Below are positions 14,888-23,287 of a DNA stretch of 41,589 nt, piece after piece. The stretch's first letter is position 1. The number at the start of each line of letters is the position of its first letter. The DNA comes from Comamonas phosphati. Its GTDB lineage: Bacteria > Pseudomonadota > Gammaproteobacteria > Burkholderiales > Burkholderiaceae_C. Under the pieces are notes generated by a model that worked only from the letters and a program-made list of their open reading frames with translations, had not been told where the DNA came from and made no database searches. Both the position numbers and the translations under genes were made by a program. The stretch covers positions 168,728-210,316 of the forward strand of contig NZ_BMEU01000005.1 in NCBI RefSeq assembly GCF_014637085.1, read 5' to 3'.

Positions 14888-15984
14888 AAGTCCTGCGAGG
14901 TCTGATCTACCGCCAGATCCTGGCGGCCGTGCTCTATGTGACGCTGGCCTTTCTGGCGCTGTTCTTCTTCTTCGACCTGATCGACGAGATGCGCTGGGTC
15001 AATCGCAACTCGGCCTATGGCATCACGCACGCGCTGATGTTCGTGGCGCTGGCCATTCCCGGCCACCTGTATGAGCTGCTGCCCATCACGGTGCTGATCG
15101 GCACCATCTTCGTGATGGCGCGCTTTGCGCAAAGCTCGGAATTCACCATCATGCGCACCAGCGGCATGGGCCCCTGGCTGGCGCTGCGCACGCTGCTCTT
15201 CATGGGCCTGGGCTTTGTGGTGCTCACGATTGCCGTGGGCGACTATGCGGCCCCCGCCGCGGAAAACCTGGGGCAGAAGCTGCGCACGGCCCAGAAAGGC
15301 CAGCTCACCACCGGCGCCACCGGCGCCTGGCTCAAGGAAAAACAGGGTGACCACTCGATCGCCATCAATGTGCGTGCCGTCAAGGCTCCCGGCAATTTCC
15401 TCAACGTGCGCGTCTACAACTTCGATGCCAACGGCCGCCTGGCCGAGCAGATCCATGCCGAAACAGCCCAGGTCGACGAAGCGCACGACCAGTGGAACAT
15501 GCAGAACGTGCAGCTCAGCAAACTGAGCCAGGAAGGCGAGAAAACCAGGCTGGTGCACAGCAGCGAGAAAAACTACAACTGGCCGACACAGGTGACGGCC
15601 GAGATGGTTTCGGCCGCCCTGCTCAAGCCCGACAACATGTCCACGCTTGCGCTGTTCGAGTTCATCCGCCACCTCGATGCCAACGGCCAGGCCGTGCAGA
15701 AGTACGAGATCGAGTTCTGGCGCAAGGTCTTCTACCCGCTCAGCTGCCTGGTGATGGTGGTGCTGGCCCTGCCCTTTGCCTATCTGCATTTCCGCACGGG
15801 CGGCATTGCCACCTATGTGTTCGGCGGCGTGATGGCCGGCATCAGCTTTTTCCTGCTCAACAACGTGTTCGGCTATGTCGGCACGCTGCAATCCTGGTGG
15901 CCGTGGCTCACCGCTGCCGCGCCGGGCCTGCTCTACACGGCGCTGTCGCTGACCGCCTTCGGCTGGCTGGTGCTGCGGCGCTGA
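14884..15984 (+). CDS. lptG: LPS export system permease LptG
   Basis: LptG is the second permease subunit of the LPS exporter. Translation starts at the ATG at 14884, which shares ATGA with the lptF stop, giving 366 residues (MKVLRGLIYRQILAAVLYVT). An open upstream extension is only overlap with lptF. The layout again is three helices, a periplasmic beta-rich domain (about 130-265) and three C-terminal helices. IMRTSGMG (about residue 90) and the FWRKVFYPLSCLVMVVLALP block (about 280) are family-typical. The CbiX-like gene begins 12 bp downstream and may be co-transcribed. Confidence 0.96.
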   Translation: MKVLRGLIYRQILAAVLYVTLAFLALFFFFDLIDEMRWVNRNSAYGITHALMFVALAIPGHLYELLPITVLIGTIFVMARFAQSSEFTIMRTSGMGPWLALRTLLFMGLGFVVLTIAVGDYAAPAAENLGQKLRTAQKGQLTTGATGAWLKEKQGDHSIAINVRAVKAPGNFLNVRVYNFDANGRLAEQIHAETAQVDEAHDQWNMQNVQLSKLSQEGEKTRLVHSSEKNYNWPTQVTAEMVSAALLKPDNMSTLALFEFIRHLDANGQAVQKYEIEFWRKVFYPLSCLVMVVLALPFAYLHFRTGGIATYVFGGVMAGISFFLLNNVFGYVGTLQSWWPWLTAAAPGLLYTALSLTAFGWLVLRR

Positions 15985-15996
15985 TGCCCCGAGGCC

Positions 15997-16410
15997 ATGG
16001 CTGATACCCAACTCGCCTGCCCCCCGGCCAGCGTGCCCGGCTTGGTGCTGCTGGCCCATGGATCGCGCGATGCGCAGTGGCGCCGGCCCATGGAGGCCGT
16101 GCAGGCGGCCGTGCGGGCAGCGCAGCCCGCGCTGGCCTGCAGCTGCGCCTATCTGGAGGCCTGCGCCCCCGATCTGCCGACCGCAGTCGCGGCCCTGGTG
16201 CGCGGGGGTGCCAACCACATCACCGTCCTGCCCCTGTTCCTGGGCACGGGCAAGCATGCGCGTGAGGACATTCCGCGCCTCGTGGAGCAGTTGCGCCAGC
16301 AGCACCCAGGCTGCCGCTTCGAGCTGCAGACCGCCGTGGGTGAACACCCGCGCGTGACGCAGCTGCTGGCCCAGCTGGCCATCGAGCAAACACTGGCGGA
16401 CAGGGCCTGA
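15997..16410 (+). CDS. Small CbiX/SirB-type chelatase
   Basis: Single-domain CbiX proteins insert Co2+ or Fe2+ into sirohydrochlorin, for cobalamin or siroheme. The 137-residue protein has the two conserved metal-site histidines: His21 in LLAHGSRD (18-25) and His87 in PLFLGTGKHAREDIP (79-93). Its length corresponds to one half of a CbiK/long CbiX enzyme, so it should act as a homodimer. The position just upstream of cysB suggests siroheme for sulfite reduction, while the B12-dependent reductase NrdJ elsewhere in the window leaves the cobalt role open. The metal cannot be decided from sequence. Confidence 0.85.
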   Translation: MADTQLACPPASVPGLVLLAHGSRDAQWRRPMEAVQAAVRAAQPALACSCAYLEACAPDLPTAVAALVRGGANHITVLPLFLGTGKHAREDIPRLVEQLRQQHPGCRFELQTAVGEHPRVTQLLAQLAIEQTLADRA

Positions 16411-16457
16411 CCCCTGCTGCGGCAGCGGAGGAAATGCCGGGATAAAAAATCGATTTC

Positions 16458-16477
16458 TTATACAAATGAAGCATAAT
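16458..16477 (+). promoter_or_regulatory. cysB promoter with LysR-type dyad
   Basis: TTAT-N11-ATAA (16458-16476) is a perfect example of the T-N11-A dyad bound by LysR-family regulators. It overlaps a likely -10 hexamer CATAAT (16472-16477), 26 bp before the cysB ATG. That arrangement fits autorepression by CysB. Binding itself is inferred. Confidence 0.5.
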
Positions 16478-16503
16478 GGCGCAAGCTTTTTGTCTATGCC
16501 GTC

Positions 16504-17445
16504 ATGAATCTTCACCAATTCCGATTCGTCCAAGAGGCCGCGCGCCGCAACCTCAATCTGACCGAAGCGGCCAAGGCCCTGCACACCTCGCAGCCTGGCG
16601 TGTCCAAGGCCATCATCGAACTCGAGGAAGAGCTGGGCATAGACATCTTCGCCCGCCACGGCAAGCGCCTCAAGCGCATCACCGAGCCGGGCCAGGAAGT
16701 CATCAAGAGCATAGAACTCATCATGCGCGAGGTGGGCAACCTCAAGCGCATCGGCGAGCAATACAGCGCCCAGGACAGCGGCACGCTCAGCATCGCCACC
16801 ACCCACACCCAGGCCCGCTACGTGCTGCCGCCCGCCGTGGCGCGCCTGCGCGATCTGTACCCCAAGGTCACGATCAGCCTGCACCAGGCCACGCCCGCCG
16901 AGGTGGCGCGCATGGTGATCGACGAAGTGGCCGAAATCGGCATGGCCACCGAATCGCTGGCCGACTATCCCGATCTGGTCACCCTGCCCTGCTACGAATG
17001 GCAGCACGTGCTGGTGCTGCCCACGGGCCACCCGCTGGCGCAGAAGGAGCGCGTCACGCTGGAAGACATCGCCCATGAGGCGCTGATCACCTATCACCCC
17101 TCGTTCACGGGACGCGGCAAGGTCGACCGGGCCTTCGAGGCGCGCCGCCTGCATCCGCGCATCGTGCTCGAGGCCATCGACGCCGACGTGATCAAGACCT
17201 ATGTGCGCCTGGGCCTGGGCGTGGGCATCGTGGCCGAGATGGCCATGCGCGACGATTCCGCGGGCGACCTGGTCGTGCGCCCCGTGGGCCATCTGTTCGG
17301 CACCAGCGTGGCCCGCGTGGCCATCAAGCGCGGCGCCTATTTGCGCAACTTCGTCTACAAGTTCGCCGAGCTGCTGAGCGACCGCCTCTCGCGCGACCTC
17401 ATCATGCGCGCCATGAACGGCAACGTGGACGATTTCGGTCTCTGA
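16504..17445 (+). CDS. cysB: CysB-type LysR regulator of sulfur assimilation
   Basis: CysB activates sulfate uptake and reduction genes when N-acetylserine signals sulfur shortage. The 313-residue protein has an N-terminal winged helix-turn-helix (about 1-60, LTEAAKALHTSQPGVSKAI) and a two-lobed effector domain (about 90-300). MNLHQFRFVQEAARRNLNLT and the inducer-site region TTHTQARYVLP are typical of the CysB/Cbl branch rather than other LysR proteins. Likely targets include cysTWA at the right end of this window, though I saw no identical dyad ahead of cysT. The aminotransferase gene follows after 19 bp. Confidence 0.93.
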   Translation: MNLHQFRFVQEAARRNLNLTEAAKALHTSQPGVSKAIIELEEELGIDIFARHGKRLKRITEPGQEVIKSIELIMREVGNLKRIGEQYSAQDSGTLSIATTHTQARYVLPPAVARLRDLYPKVTISLHQATPAEVARMVIDEVAEIGMATESLADYPDLVTLPCYEWQHVLVLPTGHPLAQKERVTLEDIAHEALITYHPSFTGRGKVDRAFEARRLHPRIVLEAIDADVIKTYVRLGLGVGIVAEMAMRDDSAGDLVVRPVGHLFGTSVARVAIKRGAYLRNFVYKFAELLSDRLSRDLIMRAMNGNVDDFGL

Positions 17446-17464
17446 CCCTTATTGCAAACCCATC

Positions 17465-18613
17465 GTGACTCCAACTTTTCCCAGCAAGCTGCCCAACGTG
17501 GGCACCACGATCTTCACCGTCATGTCGGCGCTGGCCGCCGAGCACCAAGCAGTCAACCTGGGCCAGGGCTTTCCTGACTTCGGCTGCGACCCCGGGCTGC
17601 TGGACGCCGTCAATGACGCCATGCGCGCCGGCCACAACCAGTACCCGCCCATGAGCGGCTGGCCCGCGCTGCGCGAGGCCGTGGCAGCCAAGATCGAGGC
17701 GCTGTACGGCCGCCGCTATGACGCGGGCACCGAGGTCACGGTCACAGCCGGCGCGACCCAGGCCATTCTCACGGCCATCCTGGCCACCGTGCAGGCGGGC
17801 GACGAGGTCATCGTGCTCGACCCCTGCTACGACAGCTATGTGCCCAATATCGAGCTGGCCGGCGGCGTGGCCGTGCGCGTGCCGTTGACGCCCGGCACCT
17901 TCCGCCCGGACTTCGCGCAGATCGCCGCCGCCATCACGCCGCGCACGCGCCTGCTCATCATCAACAGCCCGCACAACCCCAGCGCCACCATCTGGAGCGA
18001 CGCGGAAATGCGCCAGCTCGAAGCGCTGCTGGCCCCGACCGACGTGCTGCTGATCAGCGACGAGGTCTACGAGCACATGGTCTACGATGGCCGCCGGCAC
18101 CAGAGTGCCGCCCGCTATGCGGGGCTGGCCGATCGCGCCTTCATCGTCTCCAGCTTCGGCAAGACCTATCACGTCACGGGCTGGAAGGTGGGCACGGTGG
18201 CCGCGCCCGCGGCGCTGACGGCCGAATTCCGCAAGGTCCACCAGTTCAACGTGTTCACCGTGAACACGCCCATGCAGGCGGGCCTGGCGCAGTACATGCA
18301 GGACCCGGCCCCCTATCTGGATCTGCCGGCCTTCTACCAGGCCAAGCGCGATCTGTTCGTCAACGGCCTGCAGGGCTCGCGCCTGAAGCTGCTGCCCACG
18401 GCCGGCACCTATTTCCTGTGCGCCGACATCTCTTCGGTTTCGGATCTGAACGAAGCCGAGTTCTGCCAATGGCTGGTCAAGGAAGTGGGCGTGGCCGCGA
18501 TTCCGCTGTCGGCCTTCTACGGCAACGGGTTCGACCAGCGCGTGGTGCGCTTTTGCTTCGCCAAGCAGGACGAAACCCTGGTGGAGGCTGCGGCCCGGCT
18601 GCGCAAGCTGTAA
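17465..18613 (+). CDS. PLP-dependent methionine aminotransferase (YbdL-like)
   Basis: The sequence resembles E. coli YbdL, an aminotransferase preferring methionine. The GTG at 17465 is the start: it gives the family N-terminus (SKLPNVGTTIFTVMSALA) 19 bp after cysB. The fold-type I signature residues are present: Asn171 (SPHNPSAT), Asp199 and Tyr202 (ISDEVYEH), and the cofactor lysine Lys233 (SSFGKTYHVTGWK). Length (382) is normal. Neighbouring cysB suggests sulfur amino acid metabolism, for example re-amination of 4-methylthio-2-oxobutanoate in methionine salvage. Other substrates (kynurenine, glutamine) are possible in this family. Confidence 0.9.
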   Translation: MTPTFPSKLPNVGTTIFTVMSALAAEHQAVNLGQGFPDFGCDPGLLDAVNDAMRAGHNQYPPMSGWPALREAVAAKIEALYGRRYDAGTEVTVTAGATQAILTAILATVQAGDEVIVLDPCYDSYVPNIELAGGVAVRVPLTPGTFRPDFAQIAAAITPRTRLLIINSPHNPSATIWSDAEMRQLEALLAPTDVLLISDEVYEHMVYDGRRHQSAARYAGLADRAFIVSSFGKTYHVTGWKVGTVAAPAALTAEFRKVHQFNVFTVNTPMQAGLAQYMQDPAPYLDLPAFYQAKRDLFVNGLQGSRLKLLPTAGTYFLCADISSVSDLNEAEFCQWLVKEVGVAAIPLSAFYGNGFDQRVVRFCFAKQDETLVEAAARLRKL

Positions 18614-18631
18614 AAAAATCTCCAAGCATAA

Positions 18632-18660
18632 AAAAGGAGCGCCCATAGCGCTCCTTTTCT
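18632..18660. terminator. Bidirectional terminator between aminotransferase and Nudix genes
   Basis: An 11-bp perfect stem, AAAAGGAGCGC (18632-18642) and GCGCTCCTTTT (18648-18658), with loop ccata. A- and T-runs on the two sides suit the convergent genes. Confidence 0.9.
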
Positions 18661-18704
18661 TGTTCTTGGACTCATTTGCTCCGAAAACCGATGATGGGAA
18701 TGCG

Positions 18705-18740
18705 CCAATAGCTATGAAATCAGAAGCACCGGCTTCCAAT
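18705..18740. repeat. Repeat C relative overlapping the Nudix gene end
   Basis: AGCTATGAAATCAGAAGC resembles the start of repeat C at 5398 and the complement of 30344-30385. It supplies the last codons and stop of the Nudix gene. Confidence 0.4.
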
Positions 18741-19305
18741 CCAACGCCCAGGCGCCGCTTTGCACGTTCTGCAGCCACAGGCAGCAGCTCAGCGTCTTGG
18801 CATCGGTGACCTCGCCGCGGCGGCAGCCTTCCAGCAGCTCGGCGGCAGTCATGCTGCACACGTCGAGAAATTCGTCTGCGTCGAGCTGGCGCTCGCCGGC
18901 CTTCAGGCCGCGCGCGAAGAACACATGGATGACCTCGGTGGAATAGCCTATGGCCAGATGCATGGGCCCCGCATACGCCCATTCGCCGGCCGTATAGCCG
19001 GTCTCCTCCAGCAGTTCGCGCCGGGCGCAGGCCCATGGCTCCTCGCCGGCATCGAGCTTGCCCGCGGGAAGCTCCGTCATCACCCGGCCCACGGGATAGC
19101 GGAACTGGCGCTCCAGCAGCACGCGGCCGTCGTCGAGCAGGCCGATCACCACGACGGCCCCCGGATGCACCACATATTCGCGCGTGGCCTGGCCGCCATG
19201 CGGCAGGCGCACGGTGTCCAGCCGCACCTGCAGAAAACTGCCCTGGTGCACGACTTCGCTCTGGAGCCGGTGCTCCACCAGATGGGCTTCCCTGTCGTTC
19301 GTCAT
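18712..19305 (-). CDS. Nudix hydrolase, ADP-ribose pyrophosphatase type
   Basis: The 197-residue enzyme has a complete Nudix box, G-x5-E-x7-REL-x-EE-x-G (GKLDAGEEPWACARRELLEE, about 82-101, continuing TGY). This box binds Mg2+ and cleaves nucleoside diphosphates linked to another group. The preceding VVVIGLLDDGRVLLERQFRYPVG and the following PMHLAIGYSTE resemble ADP-ribose pyrophosphatase (NudF-like) proteins. The last residues (LLIS) are encoded by a repeat-C-like sequence, so the natural C-terminus may have been altered by the repeat. It diverges from the yjdM-like gene. The exact substrate is inferred from the subfamily. Confidence 0.9.
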   Translation of the reverse strand: MTNDREAHLVEHRLQSEVVHQGSFLQVRLDTVRLPHGGQATREYVVHPGAVVVIGLLDDGRVLLERQFRYPVGRVMTELPAGKLDAGEEPWACARRELLEETGYTAGEWAYAGPMHLAIGYSTEVIHVFFARGLKAGERQLDADEFLDVCSMTAAELLEGCRRGEVTDAKTLSCCLWLQNVQSGAWALDWKPVLLIS

Positions 19306-19411
19306 GTAACAGACCTTTTGCGCTATCGATTGGGCATTATCGGCACCTCGCCGCAGCCGCCCTACATAGAATGCAGGGCTTCATTTTCATCCGACATCCC
19401 AAAACACCTCC

Positions 19412-19759
19412 ATGTCTTCCACCCTGCCTCCCTGCCCCCAGTGCCAATCCGAATTCGTCTATGCCGACGACTCCTTGCTGATCTGCCCGGAATGCGTCCA
19501 CGAATGGCCTGCGGACGCCGCCGCGGCTGAGCCCGAAGAAGCACCCGTCGTCACCAAGGACGCCGTGGGCAATGTGCTGCAGGATGGCGACTCCGTCACC
19601 GTGATCAAGGACCTGAAGATCAAGGGATCATCGCAAGTGGTGAAGGTCGGCACCAAGGTGCGCAACATCAAGCTGATCGGCGGCGACCATGACATCGACT
19701 GCCGGATCGACGGCATCGGCAGCATGCAGCTCAAGTCCGAGTACGTCAAAAAAGCCTGA
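19412..19759 (+). CDS. YjdM/PhnA-family zinc-ribbon protein
   Basis: The 115-residue protein begins with a zinc ribbon (CPQC at 8-11 and CPEC at 25-28), followed by the small beta-barrel PhnA domain (about 45-113, [20 protein letters not shown]). The family was named phnA but is not phosphonoacetate hydrolase; E. coli YjdM has no firmly known role, and the name should not be read as phosphonate breakdown. No phosphonate genes are nearby. Length is family-typical. No clear ribosome site precedes the ATG, but the start fits the conserved N-terminus. Confidence 0.9.
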   Translation: MSSTLPPCPQCQSEFVYADDSLLICPECVHEWPADAAAAEPEEAPVVTKDAVGNVLQDGDSVTVIKDLKIKGSSQVVKVGTKVRNIKLIGGDHDIDCRIDGIGSMQLKSEYVKKA

Positions 19760-19954
19760 GCCGTTTTGCAGGGCACCGGTGGCGGGACATCGCTGGCGTA
19801 AAAATACAGGATGAATTCCCGCCGGCAAACCGCCGCAAATGACCTCGCACCTTCCCAAAATCCAAAGTGCTGGGTAAAAAATCTCCGGCACCCCGACTCT
19901 TTAAAGAGCCGTGAGTAGCGCCAAAGAGCCGGCGCGGCTGAATGACCACCGAAC

Positions 19955-20905
19955 TCAGGCCAGCATGATGTCACGCACATCGCGCAGCGCCGCGGCGAAG
20001 GCCGGTTCGGCGCCGGCCAGCACGTCCCGCCGGGTCAGCGCCCCGAACGACAGCCCCGTGAGCGCCTCGATGGCGGCCAGCGGCCGCTGCTGGTGCGCGA
20101 AGTCGCCGAACACGAAGGAGGGCGTGATCGCCGGCTTGAGGTCGGCGATCGCCCTGGCCTGCGAAGCAATGTAGCCGGTGGCGGTCAGCTGCCCGCTCCC
20201 GTCGTGCAGAAAGGCCACCACTTTCCAGAAGCGTACCGGCACCTTGACGCCGTGGATCACAGGGTCCGAGCCTGCGAAGACAGGCCCCGTGAACACGCAC
20301 ACCCGCATGCTGTCGCGCCGGGTGTTGGCCAGGATGTAGTCCTCTATCTCGCCCCAGAGCCCGCCGTTGAAGCGCTGGACCTGCGGAGCGGCATTGGTGG
20401 CGTGGAAGGTATCGGAATCGGCCAGCGCAACCACGGCCTTGCTGCCCCAGCCCGGATCCTGCCGGCGCGTCATATGGCCGCGGCTGAAGTAGCCGTCCTT
20501 CTGGCTGCCGTAGACCTCCTGGAGAATCTGGTACTCCGTGGGAATGCGGGGATCGAGCTTCCAGTCGTTGCTGCGGGCAATGGTCCTGGACTTCCCGCCA
20601 TCGATGTTGCAGGCACTGAACACCGGCATGCGCCTGGATTTAGAAACCGCGGCGGAAAAGTGCGTGTAGTCCAGGACGTGGGTTCTTGCGCCTTTCCAGG
20701 TGAAGGTGACGATATCGCGTTTGGCAGCAGCGCCCAGCTTTGGCAGCGGCGCCAGCTGGTCGGCCCCGATGAAATCCGCCTGGTAGCCGTCCCTGTCCCC
20801 GTAGCTCTCGACAGGCGCCGGCGTCCGCCCGACCCGCCGAGCCGCCATTTCGGGCAGCGGTGCAAACCGGAAACGCGGCCTCAGACCCTTGCTCTTTGTT
20901 GCCAT
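19955..20905 (-). CDS. DNA/RNA non-specific endonuclease (NUC family)
   Basis: The 316-residue protein belongs to the beta-beta-alpha-metal nucleases related to Serratia nuclease and endonuclease G. The active-site block is SRGHMTRRQDP (141-151), with general base His144, followed by metal-site Asn in TNAAPQ (170-175) and the GEIEDYIL helix. The start is the ATG at 20905, after a GGGGAGG ribosome site; an upstream frame would add unsupported residues. No signal peptide is seen, in contrast with secreted relatives, and no inhibitor gene is adjacent. This branch (HxxRR variant) is often found with proteases or in defence and effector contexts. It sits between yjdM and rng, probably as an accessory gene. 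Confidence 0.85.
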   Translation of the reverse strand: MATKSKGLRPRFRFAPLPEMAARRVGRTPAPVESYGDRDGYQADFIGADQLAPLPKLGAAAKRDIVTFTWKGARTHVLDYTHFSAAVSKSRRMPVFSACNIDGGKSRTIARSNDWKLDPRIPTEYQILQEVYGSQKDGYFSRGHMTRRQDPGWGSKAVVALADSDTFHATNAAPQVQRFNGGLWGEIEDYILANTRRDSMRVCVFTGPVFAGSDPVIHGVKVPVRFWKVVAFLHDGSGQLTATGYIASQARAIADLKPAITPSFVFGDFAHQQRPLAAIEALTGLSFGALTRRDVLAGAEPAFAAALRDVRDIMLA

Positions 20906-21030
20906 GGTGCAGCCTCCCCAGGCAGCCCAGCTTGTGGCGCCGCCGAATGCAGGCACCCAGGAGAAGCCCAATCCCCTGTTCTGTCAACATCAACCGTTAC
21001 GGCCCGGAAGGGCCCGGAAGGGCCGGGGCA

Positions 21031-22524
21031 TCACAGCAGCACGATGTCGTACTGCTCCTGCGCCATGGCCGTCTCGGCCTGCAGCGAAATCGGCTTGTCG
21101 ATGAAATCCGAGAGGCTGGCCAGGTGCTGGCTTTCCTCGTCGAGAAACATTTCCACGACCTTGGGCGAAGCCACGATGCGGAATTCGCGCGGATTGAACT
21201 GGCGCGCCTCACGCAGGATTTCGCGCAGCACTTCGTAGCAGATGCTACGCGCCGTTTTCACATTGCCCTTGCCCGCGCAGGCCGGGCATGGCTCGCACAG
21301 CATATGGGCCAGCGATTCGCGCGTGCGCTTGCGCGTCATCTCCAGCAGGCCCAGTTGGGAGAAGCCGCCGGCCATGGTCTTGACGCGGTCGCGCGCCAGT
21401 TGGCGGCGGAACTCGGACAGCACTTCGTCCTGGTGGTCCTCGCGGACCATGTCGATGAAGTCCACGATGATGATGCCGCCCAGGTTGCGCAGGCGCAGCT
21501 GGCGCGCGATGGCGTGGGCCGCCTCAAGATTGGTCTTGAAGATGGTCTCGTCGAAGTTGCGCGCGCCGACGAAGCCGCCCGTGTTCACGTCGATGGTGGT
21601 CAGCGCCTCGGTCTGGTCCACGATCAGGTAGCCGCCCGACTTGAGATCCACGCGCCGGCCCAGGGCCCGGGCGATTTCCTCGTCTATCGAATACAGGTCG
21701 AAGATCGGCCGCTCACCCTTGTACAGGGCCAGCTTGGGCACGGCCGCCGGCATGTATTCCTGGCCGAACGCCTTGAGCAACGCGAACTGCTCCCTGGAAT
21801 CGATGCGTATGCTTTGCGTGGTCTCGCCCACGAGGTCGCGCAGCACGCGCTGCAGCAGGTTCAGGTCCTGGTGCAGCACCGACATGGCGGGTAGCTTCTG
21901 CGAGGAGTCCTTGATCCGGGCCCAGGTCTTGCGCAGATAGCGGATGTCCTCGGCCAGCTCGCCGTCGCTGGAGTCCTCGCCATTGGTGCGCAGAATGAAA
22001 CCGCCGCCACCGCCGGTTTCCTTGGTGCCCACCAGAGATTGCAGCCGCGCGCGCAGCGCATCGCGCTCGTTCTGCGGAATCTTCTGCGAGATGCCGATAT
22101 GGTCGTCCTGCGGCAGGAACACCAGCAGGCGGCCCGCAATGCTGATCTGCGTGGACAGGCGCGCGCCCTTGGTGCCTATGGGGTCCTTGATGACCTGGAC
22201 CATGAGGGTCTGGCCCTCGAACACCTGCTTCTCGATGGGCACCTGCGGCACGTCCTTGCGCGCGAACATGGGCGCCTCGCCGTTTTCCTGGCGCTGCCAC
22301 ACATCGGCCACGTGCAGGAATGCCGCACGCTCCAGGCCGATGTCGATGAAGGCCGACTGCATGCCGGGCAGCACGCGCGAGACCTTGCCCAGATAGATGT
22401 TGCCGACGAGGCCGCGCTCCAGCGGGCGCTCCATGTGCAGCTCCTGCACCGCCCCGTTTTCGATGACGGCCACCCGCGTCTCCTGCGGCGACCAGTTGAT
22501 CAGAATGTCCTGCTGCATCGACAT
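21031..22524 (-). CDS. rng: Ribonuclease G
   Basis: RNase G is an endoribonuclease of the RNase E/G family that matures the 5' end of 16S rRNA and turns over some mRNAs. The 497-residue protein is full length for RNase G and lacks the long C-terminal scaffold of RNase E. The S1 RNA-binding domain is at about 38-130 (GNIYLGKVSRVLPGMQSAFIDI). The catalytic metal aspartates lie in TTIDVNTGGF and IIIVDFIDM. The zinc-link cysteines that join subunits are in CEPCPACAGKG. It is the last gene of the rsfS-rlmH-maf-rng string; maf ends 27 bp upstream. Confidence 0.97.
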   Translation of the reverse strand: MSMQQDILINWSPQETRVAVIENGAVQELHMERPLERGLVGNIYLGKVSRVLPGMQSAFIDIGLERAAFLHVADVWQRQENGEAPMFARKDVPQVPIEKQVFEGQTLMVQVIKDPIGTKGARLSTQISIAGRLLVFLPQDDHIGISQKIPQNERDALRARLQSLVGTKETGGGGGFILRTNGEDSSDGELAEDIRYLRKTWARIKDSSQKLPAMSVLHQDLNLLQRVLRDLVGETTQSIRIDSREQFALLKAFGQEYMPAAVPKLALYKGERPIFDLYSIDEEIARALGRRVDLKSGGYLIVDQTEALTTIDVNTGGFVGARNFDETIFKTNLEAAHAIARQLRLRNLGGIIIVDFIDMVREDHQDEVLSEFRRQLARDRVKTMAGGFSQLGLLEMTRKRTRESLAHMLCEPCPACAGKGNVKTARSICYEVLREILREARQFNPREFRIVASPKVVEMFLDEESQHLASLSDFIDKPISLQAETAMAQEQYDIVLL

Positions 22525-22551
22525 ATTGCTTTCCTTGCTGTTTCACTGCGC

Positions 22552-23166
22552 CTACAGCGCCCAACCCAATTGGCGCAGCAAGCCCGCCGTCTCGAACACC
22601 GGCAGGCCCATGATGCCCGAATAGCTGCCGCGGATTTCCTCTATATGGGCCGCGGCCCTGCCCTGGATGCCATAGGCACCGGCCTTGCCCATGGGCTCAC
22701 CCGTGGCCACGTAGGCGGCTATCTGCGCCGCGGTCATGGGCGCAAAGCGCACGCTGGAAACCGACAGGTCCTGCAGACGCTGCACTCCATGCTGCACGGC
22801 CACGGCCGTCAGCACCTCATGCACCTGGCCCGAGAGCAGACCCAGAATGCGCGCGGCATCCTCGGCGTCCGCGGGCTTGCCGAGAATCTGCAAGCCCAGC
22901 GCCACGGTGGTGTCCGAGCACAGAATCGGCGCGGGCACCAGGCCGCGGCGGCCGTGGCGGGCCGCCGCGGCATCGAGCTTGGCCGCCGTCACGCGCTGCA
23001 CATAGTCGCGCGGCGACTCGCCCGCACGCTCGAGCTCGATGGCCTCGGCGTCCTCGGCGATGTCGCCTGCCGCGTTGGGCAGCAGCAGTTCATGGGCCAC
23101 GCCCAGCTGTTCGAGCAGCTGGCGGCGGCGGGGGCTTTGGGATGCGAGGTAGATGAACGGCGCCAT
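22552..23166 (-). CDS. maf: Maf-family nucleoside triphosphate pyrophosphatase
   Basis: Maf/YhdE enzymes hydrolyse dTTP, UTP or modified nucleotides to monophosphates, sparing nucleic acids from bad precursors. The 204-residue protein has the substrate loop [15 protein letters not shown] (about 9-23), the segment [10 protein letters not shown] (usually GADT), [18 protein letters not shown], and [10 protein letters not shown], ending [12 protein letters not shown]. The change to CSDTT replaces a small residue but keeps the Asp. It precedes rng and follows rlmH across 121 bp holding a copy of repeat C. Confidence 0.93.
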   Translation of the reverse strand: MAPFIYLASQSPRRRQLLEQLGVAHELLLPNAAGDIAEDAEAIELERAGESPRDYVQRVTAAKLDAAAARHGRRGLVPAPILCSDTTVALGLQILGKPADAEDAARILGLLSGQVHEVLTAVAVQHGVQRLQDLSVSSVRFAPMTAAQIAAYVATGEPMGKAGAYGIQGRAAAHIEEIRGSYSGIMGLPVFETAGLLRQLGWAL

Positions 23167-23233
23167 GATTTATATGAAATACACCGTCAGAACTTGCCTA
23201 TCAAGCACCAGCGGCTATCAAAATCATAGTATC
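23165..23233. repeat. Repeat C relative between maf and rlmH
   Basis: GGCTATCAAAATCATAG here matches the opening of repeat C at 5398 (GGCTATCAAAATCGAAG). It occupies part of the 121-bp gap that separates maf from rlmH. Confidence 0.4.
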
Positions 23234-23287
23234 ACGCCGCCGGTCGATTTGAAGGGGATGCGCATGGCCCCGCCCGGCGCAAAAAAC

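Noticed and set aside
14704-17292. 862-codon open frame on the minus strand
   Set aside because: It lies antisense to lptF, lptG, the chelatase and cysB, all with clear motifs. Long stop-free antisense frames are expected in GC-rich genes; its product is His/Gln/Gly-rich with no domain.
19412-19759. Phosphonoacetate hydrolase
   Set aside because: The PhnA name is historical; this zinc-ribbon family lacks the hydrolase fold and no phosphonate genes are present.
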